Origin: Rhodosporidiobolus odoratus
Taxonomy: Eukaryota; Basidiomycota; Microbotryomycetes; Sporidiobolales; Sporidiobolaceae
Direction: 5' to 3'
NCBI GenBank assembly: GCA_034387635.1
Contig: JAOANU010000015.1
Span: forward strand, 186,001-250,000
DNA length: 64,000 bases
This document shows positions 1 to 14,566 of the stretch, piece by piece (the stretch's first letter is position 1; each line of letters begins with the position of its first letter). The notes under the pieces are model-generated. The model was not told where the DNA came from. It saw only the letters and a list, made by a program, of their open reading frames with translations, and made no database searches. The translations under genes were made by a program, and so were the position numbers.

Positions 1-358
1 TCTTATTCCCTCTCGACGGTCTCGAGCTAGGCGGTCTACTTTCTCCGGGGGTTTTCTCGTCGCAATACAGCCTCAATCTACCTCACGAGCGCAACACTAC
101 ATACGAGCTGTACGCTCTATGTACGCATCTTGGCGGAGATGGAGATGGCCATTGTACGTTCCTAGCCTTCGCACCCTTTCTTTCTATCTTTGCTCGATCG
201 TTCATCCTAGCACACCTCCTTCAGACAAAGCGATCGTGCGTCAGGCCGCAGGCTGGTGCCAGCTCGACGACGACCGCGTCACTGAGCTGAGCGAGAAAGA
301 CGTCCAGGCCAATGCATCTTCGGCGTACATGCTTTTCTTCCGAGCTAGGTCTTCCTGA
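1..358 (+). CDS. Ubiquitin-specific protease (USP/UBP), C-terminal end, partial
   Basis: The 5' part lies outside the window. Two exons are visible, 1-153 and 225-358, joined across a 71-base intron (GTACGT donor, TTCAG acceptor) to give about 95 residues. The end of exon 1 reads YELYALCTHLGGDGDGHY, the USP histidine box with the catalytic His. Exon 2 reads GWCQLDDDRVTELSEKDV and then a SSAYMLFFRAR end, matching the W-x-x-x-DDD-x-V and AYxLFYRR blocks that close USP catalytic domains and carry the third catalytic Asp/Asn. Family knowledge: these cysteine peptidases remove ubiquitin from proteins. The Cys box is not in the window, so the subfamily (Ubp12, Doa4 and others) cannot be decided. 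Confidence 0.8.
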   Translation, partial: LIPSRRSRARRSTFSGGFLVAIQPQSTSRAQHYIRAVRSMYASWRRWRWPLYVPSLRTLSFYLCSIVHPSTPPSDKAIVRQAAGWCQLDDDRVTELSEKDVQANASSAYMLFFRARSS

Positions 359-753
359 GCCACCCACCTTGTTCCCTTCACTACCTGTCTTTTGCTTAGA
401 GAGACAGTGTAGTCTCAAGTGGAAAGTACCGTGCAATGAGGGGTTTTGTTGCGAGATAAGAACACAGAGCGAGAGGGAGCTGGCCATTTTTTCCTAATCA
501 CGCGGCGGTATGAAAAAAGGGTGAGTAAAGGGGGTATCCTACAGATCACGAAAACACTGAACAACCGGGGGTAAACCATGAGACAGAAAGGGGGGAAGCC
601 TGCGTCGAGCGAAGCATAGAAATAGAAGGGAAGCGAGTCGAGGGTGCGGGATGCGTTAGAGAGGCGACGGCAAGAGCTTCCGCAGGGCGACTACGAGGAT
701 GGGAAAGGGGCAGAAGAAGTGAAGAGGCGAGGTGGCGGCTAGGCACGGCTACG
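359..753. other. Convergent intergenic stretch
   Basis: This lies between the stops of the USP gene (plus) and the LisH regulator (minus), so it should hold both 3' UTRs and terminators. No coding signal or repeat was recognised. Confidence 0.5.
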
Positions 754-3517
754 CTAGCTCGTGCCGTCCTCGAACATGTCGCCGTTGAGGAACTTTTCGA
801 AGTCGATGGGGAAGAGATCGTCTCCGCCGCCCATGTTGAGCTGGAAAGAGTCGTCACCGCCGCCGCCGCCAACGGGTATGCCTTGAGCTTGAGAAGGTGG
901 AGCAGCGCTTGTCGGAGGCAGAGGTTGCGAAGGTGCGGGAAGTGGAGTGGTGGATGCGGATGACGGAATGGGAGCGTCGGCGAACGGGCGAGACGTGTTG
1001 TTTCCCATCGAGGCGTTGGGCTCGCCGTGAGCTCCTGGACCGGGAGGCGGGATGGGCAGGCCGGAGAGATGGCCCGGAGAAGGTTGCTGACCTGGAGTGG
1101 GAGGCATACCATTTTGCGGAAGAGGGGCGGGAGAAGCGCCGAGGAAGTGGTTTGAAGCGGCAGAGGCAGGGCGACTGGGGTGGCCGTTCATACCGGGATG
1201 CCCAGGCGGACCACCACCGTTCATTCCCGGGTGGCCATGGACGCCGTTCCCGTTCATGCCTGGATCGCCGCCACCCATGCCGGAATGAGGAGAAGGTCCG
1301 CCAGCGTGCATCTGATGCTGCGGTGGATGCATGAGCGAGGGAGACGGTGAAGGTCGGCTGGGTATGCCATTTGGCTGAGCACAACGCCTGGTCAGCACGT
1401 GCTGCAGCTACAGCGTGAGCGGAGAAAAGACAGCAACGCACCCCGAATCCAGGCATCCCGGGTTGCATTCCAGCGACTCCTCCTGGGCTCCCTGCGCCTC
1501 CCATTTCGCCATTACCATTCATTTCTTCGTCACGAGTCGCGCCTCGTACCCGCTTCCTGCTTCTTGGAGACGCCTCTTCCATGCTAGCCCCAACGCGTTT
1601 TGCATTGGGATTTTGCGGGGCTGCCATGCCGCCCATCTGCACCGGAGAGGCTTGCGGAGGTAGACCGCCGGCCGAAGGTAGGCGAGTTCTGGGGTTACCT
1701 TGACGGGACGGCGGAGGAAGAGGCGCGTTGAACTGAGAGGGGGAACTTTGGGAGCCAGGGGGCGGGACTTGCATGTGGGCAATATGCGGAGTAGCGTAAG
1801 GGGAAGGGGCGGCAGAGTACGCCGGCGATGCGGCAGAGGCACTGCAGCAGAAAACCATCAATCATGGATACTCTGTGGCGTGCTCTTCGGTGTCAAGGGA
1901 AGAGGTCAAGAAACGCACGGCTGTCCCGGTCCGGCACCGTACTGACCAAGCATCATCCGCTGCTGCGGAGGACCTTGCTGCATTCCCGGTCGATTCGGGT
2001 CGTGCATCAAAGGCTGGCCCTGAGGAGGCATTCCCTACAAGCGCAACCACAGGTACCTACCAGTCAGCAGAGGAAGAGCGAAACGCATAACGATTGCAAC
2101 ATACGGGATAAACGCCTTGCGGTCGCATTTGCTGGTCGGCCATAGGTCGTTGCTGCATGACCCGGACGGGCGGCTGACCCCGTAGCTGGCCTTGCTGCGG
2201 CGTTGGAGGGAGTGCACCCATGCTCCGCATCTGACTCGCGACCGCGGCCTGATTCGAGGGTAGGGTGAAGGGTCAATAAATAGCGCAATGAGCAACAGGC
2301 AGAGACTGGGCTTACGTGCTCTTCCTGAGAAAGCGATTGCGGGTCCCGCCCACCTAGTCCAACCGCGGCCATCGCGGCAGACATGGCTTGTGACATCGGA
2401 CCTGCCGCCGCAGGTGATGACATTGGGTGAGGTTGACCAGGCGGCCGACCGGTTGCGTACGGGTGCGAAGCAGAGACCATGTGCGGCATACCATGTGCGG
2501 GAGGCGCTTGATGGGGATTTTGTGGTGGGTAGGAAGGCATGGGCGGCTGATTAACTGCGTGTTGCGGTGGGAGAGACGCTTGGGAATGAGGAGGAGGAGG
2601 AGGAGGAGGAGGAGGAAGGCCGCCGTGAGGCTGCGGCGGTCCGGCGGAGACAGGAGACGAAGTGTAAGAGCCGGGAGGAAGCTGCTGCCCGCCGCGCTGC
2701 ATCGGCATGGGAGCTTGCTCAGCGCGGCCTCGCTGCATCTGATTCTGCAATTCTTGCTGTTCCAGGACATGCATTTGGCTATACTGGGCCCGAGGCGGTC
2801 CGCCCGGGGCGGCGGGCTGACCTCTTGGAGGGTGTGCTAGGGAGCGAGGTAGAGTCATGGTTGGCGGAGGATTGGGACCCGTAAATTGGACGACCAGAGG
2901 ATCGCGTTTTGCGCGCATTGCCTGCAAAGAGAGAAAGCTATATTGGCAACCGCGCAGGGTGAAAAGGGTCGAATTGAGCGTACGTCGACGTAGACGTCCG
3001 CATTCGGATTGCGCTGGCCGGCCTTCTGAGATCGAGCGATGAAGACATCCCAGAAGACAGACCACCATCTGCAAGTGCAAGTAAAGGGAGGAATCAGTTT
3101 TCAGGCCGCCAAGCGCGACCGCAACGGACGCACTCGTAAAGCAATCCTTGCGGCGCCTCGATCGGTGGTCCGCTCCACGCGATTTCGTCAATGCCGGCGT
3201 CTTTGGCGAAGCGAGCGGCGGACTCTGTCCAACCGCGTTTCTATGGCAGGAAAAGCGTGAGCGACGGCGCACGTTTCAATAGGAAGCGGGTCTGGACTTA
3301 CGCGCATGTAATCATAGCAGTACCTGCCAGTCGAATGAACCGATCAGGAGTTAGAAAAACAGGAGAGAGCGCAAGAGATGCGTACGAGTGAAGTGTGGAA
3401 TCGCCTTCCCAGGCAGAAGAGGAGGCCCTGACCGGTATGAATTGCGTCTGCACAAGGTACACATGAGCGGGACTGAGAGAACAGCTCGATGATAGGGATG
3501 CGCACCTGCTGAGCCAT
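754..3517 (-). CDS. LisH-domain transcription regulator, Flo8/SSDP-like
   Basis: The start at 3517 is followed by several short introns (donors GTACGC, GTAAGT, GTGCGT). The N-terminal exons read HSYCYDYMRKRGWTESAARF, a LisH dimerisation motif, then GLLYEWWSVFWDVFIARSQK, the second signature block of Flo8/Mss11 and SSDP-type regulators. After about 90 residues the rest is low-complexity Pro/Gln/Gly/Met-rich sequence, ending in an acidic tail (DLFPIDFEKFLNGDMFEDG) that looks like an activation region. Family knowledge: Flo8-type factors control adhesion, filamentation and cell-surface genes together with LIM-binding or LUG-like partners. The exon limits in the repetitive C-terminal half (about 1400-2300) are approximate. 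The target genes are unknown. Confidence 0.75.
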
Positions 3518-5165
3518 ATCTATTTACGAAGCTAGCACCGTGCTAGCGGGAGGGAACAGCGGCAGGTGCCCAACAGGCGCTCGACCGTCGTAAAGTACCG
3601 CTTCAGGTCCAGGGCAGTAGCCGTTGTATTGACGAACGACCTGTATAGTACCGAATGGTATTAGTAGATGTTGTAGACTTGGCCCACCTCGTCGGACATG
3701 TGAGGATGGCTGGCGATCCTGCTTCCTCACGTCGCTGTTCCGGCTGAGGGAGAGGTGTTCGAGAGAGCAAAACTGACTTGTTGGACTGATCTGTCGAGTT
3801 AAATGTAGCTTATCGAGGTGGGTTGAGGTGTAATGGCCGAGTCGAGTTGCGGGGAGGGAGGGGGGCCAGTTCAAGGATTGATGGAAACAAGAAAGGCGAA
3901 GTAGCGGCAGGAGTGGGGGTAGATCGCTTTTACCGAGTTGCTGACCGGCTACAGGCTGTACACACTGCCCCAAGCAGGCGCGAGAATTCGAGAAGACGAG
4001 GGCAGGATTCGGCGGTCGATATGCGAATAAACACGCTTGGCTTCCCTCCCCACCTCACGTGTGCAAGCGATACACACCCACAAGCTCTATGAAACCCTTA
4101 AGCCAGCCGCCACGCGCGCGTAACCGTCGCCGGTCGAATCTTGCTACCGACCTTCAAGTCTCCGCAGGTAAATCAAGATTGACGTACAAGGTACTGTGCT
4201 GCCCGCTGCTGCAGCCCCTTGGCTGGCGGAGAGTCTGTCGCAGTGATCGTCACCCGAACTGCTCCTGCCGGTGGCTGAGGCGAGTCCTTCCCTCTTGTGC
4301 CGCTCTTTTCACTATCTCCCGTGCGACTGATTTTTCGGGTGCAGCCCGCAACTCTGGCCGCGCAGCAGACTGGTCTTCGGCTCAGGTAGTCCAAGACGCG
4401 CAGTGCCACCGTCTGGGGCTAGAGCTTGCCGTGAGCGTCCTCGACAGCACGTTGTGCTCTTCCACAGATCATATCCAGGTCCTTCTCTGTTCCCTGAGCG
4501 TCAGTAAATCCTTGCTTGCCCCTCACGCCAGATGCCCTTACTGTATTACAGCTATTCGACGGCGCGGCGGCCAACTCCTACAGCTGGATGAGCGTTTCTT
4601 GCAGGACCTGCAGCACATCGCCTTTCCCTCCCTTCCTTGCTTGCCAACTCAGGCCTCATACTAAGTCCTCCATCTTACCAGCGTAGAGCTCAAATCCTCG
4701 CGCTTGCACGGAACACAAGTTCTCACCGCTAAAGGACCTCAGCTGCGCAAGAACCGCAGACAAGCTGACTGCTGGGGGCTCTCTGCCCGCACCCTCGAGT
4801 CATGTCCAGATGCCCAGCTCACGCCGCATAATTCTGGGTCCGAATCGTCCAGGTATCACGTGCGCACACGCAGCTCGAGCTGCGACTGTCGAACCTGCAC
4901 CTTGATCTGTTTTTCTCTAGCCGGTTTTCCAGTGTCTACTCTCGTCCGCTTCTGTGGCTGCTGCCCTTCTGTCTGGTACATGCTCCAGTCTACCAGATCC
5001 TGCTGGCTAGGTCTCTCGCCACACAATGCGACTTTGTAGTTTGTCGCATCGTCCCACCGCGCCGTTCAACTTACTCCCGTTCACCGCCTGCCAAAACCCC
5101 TCGTCTCGTCTCTGGGGCCGGCTGTCCGCTGCTCGAGTGTCGTTGAGAGCTTTCGCAACCCGGTC
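3518..5165. other. Long divergent intergenic region
   Basis: About 1.65 kb separates the LisH regulator start (minus) from the GT64 start (plus). It must contain both promoters. A 201-codon open frame at 4059-4664 (+) has no recognisable motif, and its Cys/Ser/Arg-rich composition looks non-coding. A long upstream region is common for Flo8-type regulators, but no specific operator could be named. Confidence 0.45.
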
Positions 5166-6729
5166 ATGTTACGCAAATACCTCCGCTCACTCTTGTTCGC
5201 CCTACTCTTGGCTGCGAGCGTGTCGAATTCCATCGCCAACGCCTCCGAAGTACAGGTCAAAACAGGCGGGACGGATGCTCAAGGTCGTCCTACATTCATG
5301 CTGGAGACTGATCCATCCGAAGGCTTCACGTACGCTGTTCCCCGCTCGCTTTCCCCCTAGCCCCACCTCGTCAATCTGACCATTATTGCGATGTCTTCAG
5401 GATGATGATTGCGACCTACAAGCGCGACCAGAATCTCCAACCTCTCCTCAAGCACCTGACGACAACCCCTCCTCCCTCCCTTCGACACATCGTCCTCATC
5501 TGGCAAAACATCGGCACTCCTCTTCCCGACTTTCTCGATGCCACCGCCCTCGAAACCTACTCTACTTCCGGCGTCGTCGTGACTGTCCGACAGAGCAACA
5601 GGAACAGCATGAACGAGCGATTCCGCCCGATTCTGGATTGGGAAGAAGAGCTCTACACGAAGGCTGTAATGATCATGGACGACGATGTCGTACTACAGAA
5701 GGAGTCGCTCGAGTGGGGGTATCAGGAGTTTGTACAAGCGAATGCAGGTGGGAGGGGCAGAATCGTCGGCTTTACGGGACGTGACTTCGAAGCGGGGGTG
5801 AAGGAGGGAGAGTGGAACTACGTTGTAAAGCCTCGACAGAGCTACTCGATAGTGCTCAGCAACGCAGCTTGGCTGAGGAAGGAGTGGTTGGAGAAGTACT
5901 GGGAAGAGACAGAGGAGATGCGAAGCTTGCGGGACTATGTCGATCAAGGTGAGTCGTCATTTCCTGTTTTTCTCCCCACGGGTCTACGCTAATCGACCTC
6001 ATCCCACACGTATCAGTCTTCAATTGCGACGACATCCTCATCAACTACCTCGTTTCCAACCTCACCAGGAATCCTCCCCTCCTTCTGCAACCAAAAACTC
6101 CGCTGCGCACGATCGGCGGAGACGGTCTCTGGACTCGCGGTTCCGTCCCGGTAGACGACAAGGCGTCTCCGAAACCCTCGTCAAGCTCCACGGACGCTGG
6201 CATCCCATCTGCCAACCATTTCGAGCAGCGCGAGCATTGCCTCGCCTATTACTTCTCCCACTTTTCCGCCTTTGCTCCGTACGAGAGGTCAGCCAAACCT
6301 GGGAGCCGCCACTTTCCTCTCATCAAAACCTCCTCCTCTGTCTCGCAAGATGTCGAAGATCACTCTCGCTGGTTGTACGCCAATGAACAATGGGAGAAGC
6401 CGGACTATTCGAAGTTTGTAAAAGTTCAGCCGGACGAGCCAGAAGGAGAAGAGCAGTATGACGCGGACGAGTTCACCCTAGAGGAGGAGTTTGAGAAGGC
6501 CGAGTTTGAGCAAATGCTCGAGGGTTTGACAGACGAGGAAATCGATGAGTTGATGAAGTCTTTGAAGGAGTTGCTGGCGGAGGAAGAAGCGGGTGTGCCG
6601 AGCGATGGAGAGGAAGGGCTTGAGGAGATGCCGGTGGAGCTGAGCGTCTTCGAAGAGGGCGAAGAGGGCGCAGAAGGCGCAGAAGGCGACGAGCAGCTAG
6701 TCTTTGGTCATGCTTTGGGCGAATTGTAA
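5166..6729 (+). CDS. Exostosin-like glycosyltransferase, family GT64
   Basis: Three exons, 5166-5329, 5401-5948 and 6017-6729, give 474 residues with clean phases (GTACGC and GTGAGT donors). The N-terminus has Arg/Lys followed by a hydrophobic stretch (LLFALLLAASV), a signal peptide or type II Golgi anchor. The catalytic domain opens with FTMMIATYKR, continues with HIVLIWQNIGTPLPDF, and carries a DDD metal-binding motif near residue 148 (MIMDDDV). Exon 3 opens with FNCDDILINYLVSN, the conserved C-terminal (C/E)DD block of GT64. The last ~110 residues are strongly acidic (Glu-rich), unlike most GT64 enzymes. Family members transfer HexNAc or related sugars from UDP-sugars in the secretory pathway; the acceptor here is unknown. 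Confidence 0.85.
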
Positions 6730-6794
6730 TGTACTTGACGAAGTTGGAATCGCTGTCTCGCCCGCTGCGCATTACAACGGCAGGGCCACAGACG

Positions 6795-8518
6795 CTATTG
6801 CCCTTCCCAGATGTACCAGTCCATCTTCCCACCCCCTGCAGGCTTCATGACGACCTCCCATCCACCAGCTTCTTCCATCCTCGCTCGATCTGCTTCCTCC
6901 TCTTCGCCTCTCCCTCTGCCTCGTTTTCGCTTCTTGCCGTTCGGCTTCTTGCTCGTTCCTACCACAGGCGGATTTGCTGTCGAGAGATGGTATATAGGCG
7001 AATGTGGGAAGGGCCGAAGATTGAAGGAAAGAAAGGCAGAAGAAGCGAAGCTGCTCGCACACAAAAATGAATAAAGACACGGCGGACAAGAGCAGAGTGC
7101 AGGGGACATACAGTGATTCCTTGGACACTCGCTCCAGCGCGGCGCCGAGTATCTGTGGATGTAGCAGGCCTGTCCAGCTCAGCACCGTCACCTCGCCTTT
7201 CTCACAATCTCCGAGCGGTGTGCCCCATTCCTCCTCCTCCTCCTCCTCTTCCGCGTCTCCTGTGCCCTTTCGCCATCGTATCTTCTCCTCGTCGCCAAGC
7301 ATGGCCAACCCCGCCCACTCCCGATACTCGTCCCAGAAGAGGGCACGCTCGTCGATAGGTTTGCGGAAAGCGCCAGAGCTGGTTCGCTGCTTCTTCTGAG
7401 AAGACGTCGAGGAGGGCGGGAAGGAAGACGGAGCGGGTACCCGTATGGGGGTAAGAGTGCGGCGGGTAAGAGTGGGCTGGCAGGTTAGGAAAGGAACGGT
7501 CGAGGGAAATTGGATGGGCTGAGAAACGCCTGAATGGAAGCTCAAGATAAGTCAGCGGTGTTCAAAAGGTGAGATACAAGAGCGTACCATGCTCGTCCGC
7601 GTAGCACATAACCATGTCGAACGTCTTGCCCTTTCGATCGCGTGTCAATCCAACGCCCGCCAGCGCGTCGAACAGACTAGTTTCTCTCGGCCAATCCCTC
7701 AATAACCGCTTCACTCGCTCGAAGCCAGGTTTACCGGAGCGGAAAGCAGGGTCGATCAAGGATATCTCGATGACTGCGAACGTAGCGGATCGGCACCTGG
7801 GCATGGGCGGAGAGGAAAGGAAAAAACGGACTGAATCGCTGGCGGAGTGAGCCATAAGCAGAAGCGCGACCGGGCAGACCCAAGACCTCATAAGTCTCCT
7901 TCGGAACGCTAAGAACAAGGCGACCTGCCGAGATATAGCGGTGAGCGGCAGGTTACCAGGTTCAGGAAGAAAAGGAATCGCACCTCGTCCATCAATGGCT
8001 ACAACGTCCGCGCCCTCGTCATCGTCTAGGCTAAGAGCTACCAAGCTTCCTGTATGTAGGACGTGGTCAGCTCAGCATAAGAGGGAGGTTGCAAGTAAAT
8101 GAGCGTACCTTTCCTGATGTACGAGTTCATGAACTCGGGTTCCAGCAAGTCCGCTAGAGTGACACTCGTGCAACGGTAGAAGCCCCCCGCGTGTCTGACC
8201 AGGTTCTCGAGCTCTGTAGCAGCCAAGGATGACGAGGAAGAGCCGACGGCGGGGATGAGAGCGTCGAGCTGTTTTGGCAAGTTTTGGGGGCGCAAGAAGA
8301 CGTCGCCGGCGAGTCAGCACTGAAGGAGACGGTGAATCGTACCAAGCACGTACCTGCCAGCCAAATGGGACCCTCTCCGCTGTCTTCCTTAGCTTGCTCT
8401 TCCTCGTATCCGCTTCAGCTTCTGCCGGTGTCAAAGGGCCGTCGGATCCGCTCGTGAACCGCGCGGTTGACTTGGGTGGCAGTGGACGATAGCTACGCTT
8501 CTTATGATGCGCGTTCAT
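6795..8518 (-). CDS. RPP40: Ribonuclease P/MRP subunit p40-like protein
   Basis: Spliced minus-strand gene. Exon 1 is 8518-8354 and exon 2 begins at 8268 after a TGCTGAC branch point. The blocks VLSVPKETYEVLGLPGR, IEISLIDPAFRSGKPGFERV, SWTGLLHPQILGAALE and a C-terminal GWEVVMKPAGGGKMDWYIW line up in order with the RPP40 family (KETYE-LGL block, the FILPEK-like block, final aromatic strand). Family knowledge: the subunit belongs to the RNase P/MRP protein shell that processes pre-tRNA and pre-rRNA in the nucleus/nucleolus. A Lys/Arg-rich insert precedes the C-terminal strand. Two junctions needed less obvious sites: a GTCCGT donor with GCAG acceptor near 7830-7780, and an acceptor GCGAGCAG near 7045. 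Confidence 0.75.
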
Positions 8519-8828
8519 AGCCGGTCAAGCGAGACGAGAGGTGACGTCGCGAGGAAAGGCAACGGGAGGCGACAGAGCCGGACTTGTGTGAGATGGGATT
8601 AAGAGTGTCCTTATTCAGACAAAGGGAAGGCGAGCTACGCCATGGACAACCAGATGCAACTACGGCCAGCGGGGGAAAAGCGGGAAAACAGAAAGGCAAG
8701 GAAGAAGACGAAAGTACGACCACTATTTGAGGGAGATTGGTATGAAGCGAAGTGGGGAGGAGGTTACAAGCGAGGATCTAGACACGACGTACGACCGAGA
8801 TACTGACGAGGAAGAGGGAAAGGAGGGT
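8519..8828. other. Promoter of RPP40 and 3' flank of GFA1
   Basis: About 310 bases lie between two minus-strand genes. The part nearest the GFA1 stop (8795-8828) is also present, with changes, after the stop of the inverted GFA1 copy near 13711-13750. No other element was seen. Confidence 0.45.
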
Positions 8829-11489
<2,661 letters not shown>

Positions 11490-13016
11490 GGTGAATCAGG
11501 AAAGGGCTGCACACAAAAGGAAGAAGAAGCAGAGACAGCATGGTCAGTTCGGATGGTCTTAACGGGGATGGGAATGGCTGAATTGAATCCAAGGGTGGCG
11601 GAGCCGCTGGGCAAGCTCGCTATGCGCTTCGCCAACTGAAAAAAGAGAGGCTCGCACTGCCATTGTCAAGTTGATGAGCCCCTCCCCCTTGACGCGGGGC
11701 GAACCCTCACGGCCGGGCGCTGTCGCTCCTCCAGCAACCTCAGTGACTGCCGATGTTACTGGCATAGTACCCTCGGTGGCTTCCAGGCTTTGTGCGAGCA
11801 GCTGCTCGCCGCCGTCCGTACCTCCATCTCGTCAACTCGTTGCGGCTGGTCGCGCCGCATCTACTCATGCGTGATGTTCCCGCTGTCTCCTGCCAGAATC
11901 AGATCGACTATACAAGCGCGCTGCGCCAGTCAGGCTGCTCGCCAGTGCGTGTGCTGCCGTGAACAGGTCCGGCGGACTTGCCGGTTGTGGGAGCTGGGAG
12001 ATGTTGGGAGTGATATCGGTTTCGATAGGAGGCGCACGGTGGGGATGAGTCCTAGCAGCAGAAGCTACTCACCTTGTAGGGTACTGATAGGTGTTTGAGG
12101 AGAGGAGAGGGCTAAGCGGAGGTTGAGGAAGGCAGGAGGTGGTGAGGATGGGTGTGAGCGGTGCGACAGGAGTGAAGGAGCCGGGAGTATGAGTGATGTG
12201 AGGCTAAGCTGTAAGCCGTGTAAGTGCGTTCAAATGTGCACAGCAGGAGAGGAAGAAGGAGGAAGGAAGCTGCCGCGGCGGAAAGCGAAACTTGTTGAAC
12301 GATCCCAGTTCGTCCTCCTCCGACTTGTCCGTCGGTTGTGCCGTGCCTTTCTATGGTGCCCCTTGCTCGTCTGTGAATCTTCAGTCTCTCGCCAAACCAC
12401 TTTCCCGACACCTTCCGTGCCACATCGCCGTCTTGCCTGCCGTTCTGTCAACTCACAACTTCGGCTCGTCCAGCTTCACCATCTTCCGCTCCCTCGAGTA
12501 CCGGTAAGCGGACCGTCCAAGGTCCCTGTGCGTATCCGCTTGTCGCAATGGAAACAAGCCGGTCCCTGTAGCAGCTTCCCGAGGACTCCTCGGAGGGCTA
12601 TTTTGAAGGATCGCTTTGACTGCTGTCTACGGAAGGTGATGGTTCGGTATCTTCTGCCTCGTCTCTGTCCCCGTCTCACCCTGACTGACGGCTTCACGCA
12701 CACAGCAGTACTGCGCGGAGCCTTGCCAGCTCCCTCTGAGGATCCTTTGCGCCGCTCGCCTCTTCTTCATCGCCGTCCAAGGTTGCTGCTTTGCCCCATC
12801 GCTCCAGCCGAGGGGTGGCAGGCTCCGCAGCTGTTCTGTGGTCGGCTCGTGGCCGTCGCTATGCAATGTGCTTGGGGCACTTCGCGCTGGGCCGGACAGC
12901 CTTCTCAACATGCCAGTTCCTATTCTGCTGCTTCGCTGGTCGGGTGACGACGCCTGCACAGAGATCCAGCTCTTGTGGGCAGTTTGACCCGCGCATGGCA
13001 CTCGGGACGGCGCCGC
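11490..13016. other. GFA1 upstream region, no recognisable gene
   Basis: About 1.5 kb contains the GFA1 promoter and 5' UTR. Open frames on both strands (for example 12123-12947 + and 12627-13001 -) have no family motif and biased, non-coding-like composition. The stretch ends abruptly where the GFA1 copy begins. No transposon ends were recognised. Confidence 0.4.
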
Positions 13017-13710
13017 CTCGACAAAGGCCTACACGTCGCAGTACATCGCGCTCCTCATGATGGCGATCCAACTGTCCGAAGACCGCACCTCTCTCACGGC
13101 TCGCCGCAACTCTATCATCGACGGTCTCCACGAGCTCCCAGGTCAGATCCGTGGCATCCTCGAAGCTGACCGCGAATTCCAGGCCCTTGCCCCCGTTCTT
13201 GCCCAGCAAACCTCTCTTCTCATTATGGGTCGGGGGTACCAGCACGCGACTTGCTTGGAGGCGGCCCTCAAGATCAAGGAACTCAGCTACTTGCACAGCG
13301 AAGGCATCCTCGCTGGGGAGTTGAAGCACGGTCCATTGGCACTTATCGACGAAAACATGCCGGTGATCCTCGTCATGACCCAAGACTCGATCTACCCCAA
13401 GGTCCGGTCCGCTCTCGAGCAGGTGATCGCTCGCAAGGGTGCGCCTATCATCATCGCCAACGACACCGATACGAGCATCGACGACTCTCGCCAGCGTGTC
13501 ATCCGCGTTCCCCGAACGGTCGACTGCCTCCAGGGTCTCCTTAACATCATCCCCCTCCAGCTCCTCTCATACCACGTCGCGATCGCCAAGGGCTGCAACG
13601 TCGACATGCCTCGCAACCTCGCCAAGTCGGTACGTCTCGCCCTGCCTCTCGCGACCTCAATTGTTTGGAAACTGACTCTTCTTTCTCCTGGGCAGGTCAC
13701 CGTCGAGTAA
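13017..13710 (+). pseudogene. Inverted partial copy of GFA1 (second SIS domain and C-terminus)
   Basis: From the STKAYTSQ codons to the stop, the plus strand repeats the minus-strand GFA1 sequence of about 8829-9520, including the last intron (GTACGT...GGGCAG before VTVE). I see very few differences, for example one G for C near 13316 that makes Gly where GFA1 has Ala-Gly-Glu coding. Weak similarity continues past the stop to about 13750. The glutaminase and most of the first SIS domain are missing, and no proper start or upstream exons exist, so it should not make a working enzyme. The intact frame and retained intron indicate a recent DNA-level duplication. An assembly artefact is the main alternative. 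Confidence 0.85.
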
Positions 13711-13750
13711 ACCCTCTTTCCACCTGCATCCCTTACGTCCTCGTCAGTCT

Positions 13751-14566
13751 CCTACAGCTGCGTCTGATTCGACAGTACTAGCAAGTCCGGGCACCTCCTT
13801 ACACCCGACCTGCTCCTGTTCCCCCTCACCCCACCTCGCAACTTCACAATCACCTCCTCGTATCTCCACTGGCACCTTCATACAGAGGCGCCGAGCAGGG
13901 AAGAATCAGCTACGTTGGTGTGTGATTGGGGTCCCCAAACCCGGTCAGGCCAAGCATAAGGGCGTTCCCCTTCGCCCTGTCAGCGCCGTCACCGGTCCTC
14001 GAGGCGAGGCGGCTCCCTCTCTCATCACTTACCCCGTCAATCGTCCGACTCTTACTTAGTTCAAGCTTTTCTCGCGATGCCACGTTTCCATGCGCACGCC
14101 GAGCAATCGACCTCCCTCTCGCTCGCCTCCCTTCACCTCGCTCACCTCCCTCAATCTCGCTCGCCTCGACTCTCGCCTTCTTCGCTTTACTGCGCACTTC
14201 TGAAGCACGAGGGCTTGCCGCCGACTGTCATTGCCGCGAGCTGAACACATGATGCTTGCAAGCGCCCGTTGTGTCCGTCGCCGCGTCTCGACAAGACTGA
14301 GGGGCAATCAACGAAGCGGGTCAGCAAGGATCAGCCGGTTGGGCGTTCTTTCTTGTCTACTCCGACTTGAGACGCCTGACTCGTGCGCTCGCCCTGTGCG
14401 GTAGTCTTGCTGAGATCGGGACTCGAGGTGAGCCGAATTTCGTCCTTGGGATTCTGCTTCGGCACCTTGTGTTCTAGGCGTCAAGGGGTCGCTTTACTCC
14501 CTTTCTCCGAGTTGATCCCGCTCGACAGCGCTCGACTTTGCAAGCGACGGAGCTGAGCAGAATCGA
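13751..14566. other. Non-coding stretch between two gene fragments
   Basis: Pyrimidine-rich sequence lies between the GFA1 copy and the H2A fragment. No homology to the 5' exons of the H2A-like gene at the right edge was seen, and no coding signal was recognised. Confidence 0.4.

Noticed and set aside
4059..4664. 201-codon open frame upstream of the GT64 gene
   Set aside because: No motif, signal or domain, unnatural composition and no splice context; more likely promoter or UTR sequence that happens to be open.
6977..7860. Apparent frameshifts in the RPP40-like gene
   Set aside because: Both frame changes disappear when the GTCCGT...CGCAG intron and the GCGAGCAG acceptor are used, and the result matches the family order of blocks.
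12123..12947. 274-codon plus-strand frame before the GFA1 copy
   Set aside because: Arg/Cys/Pro-rich chance frame without domains; it does not connect in frame to the GFA1 copy.
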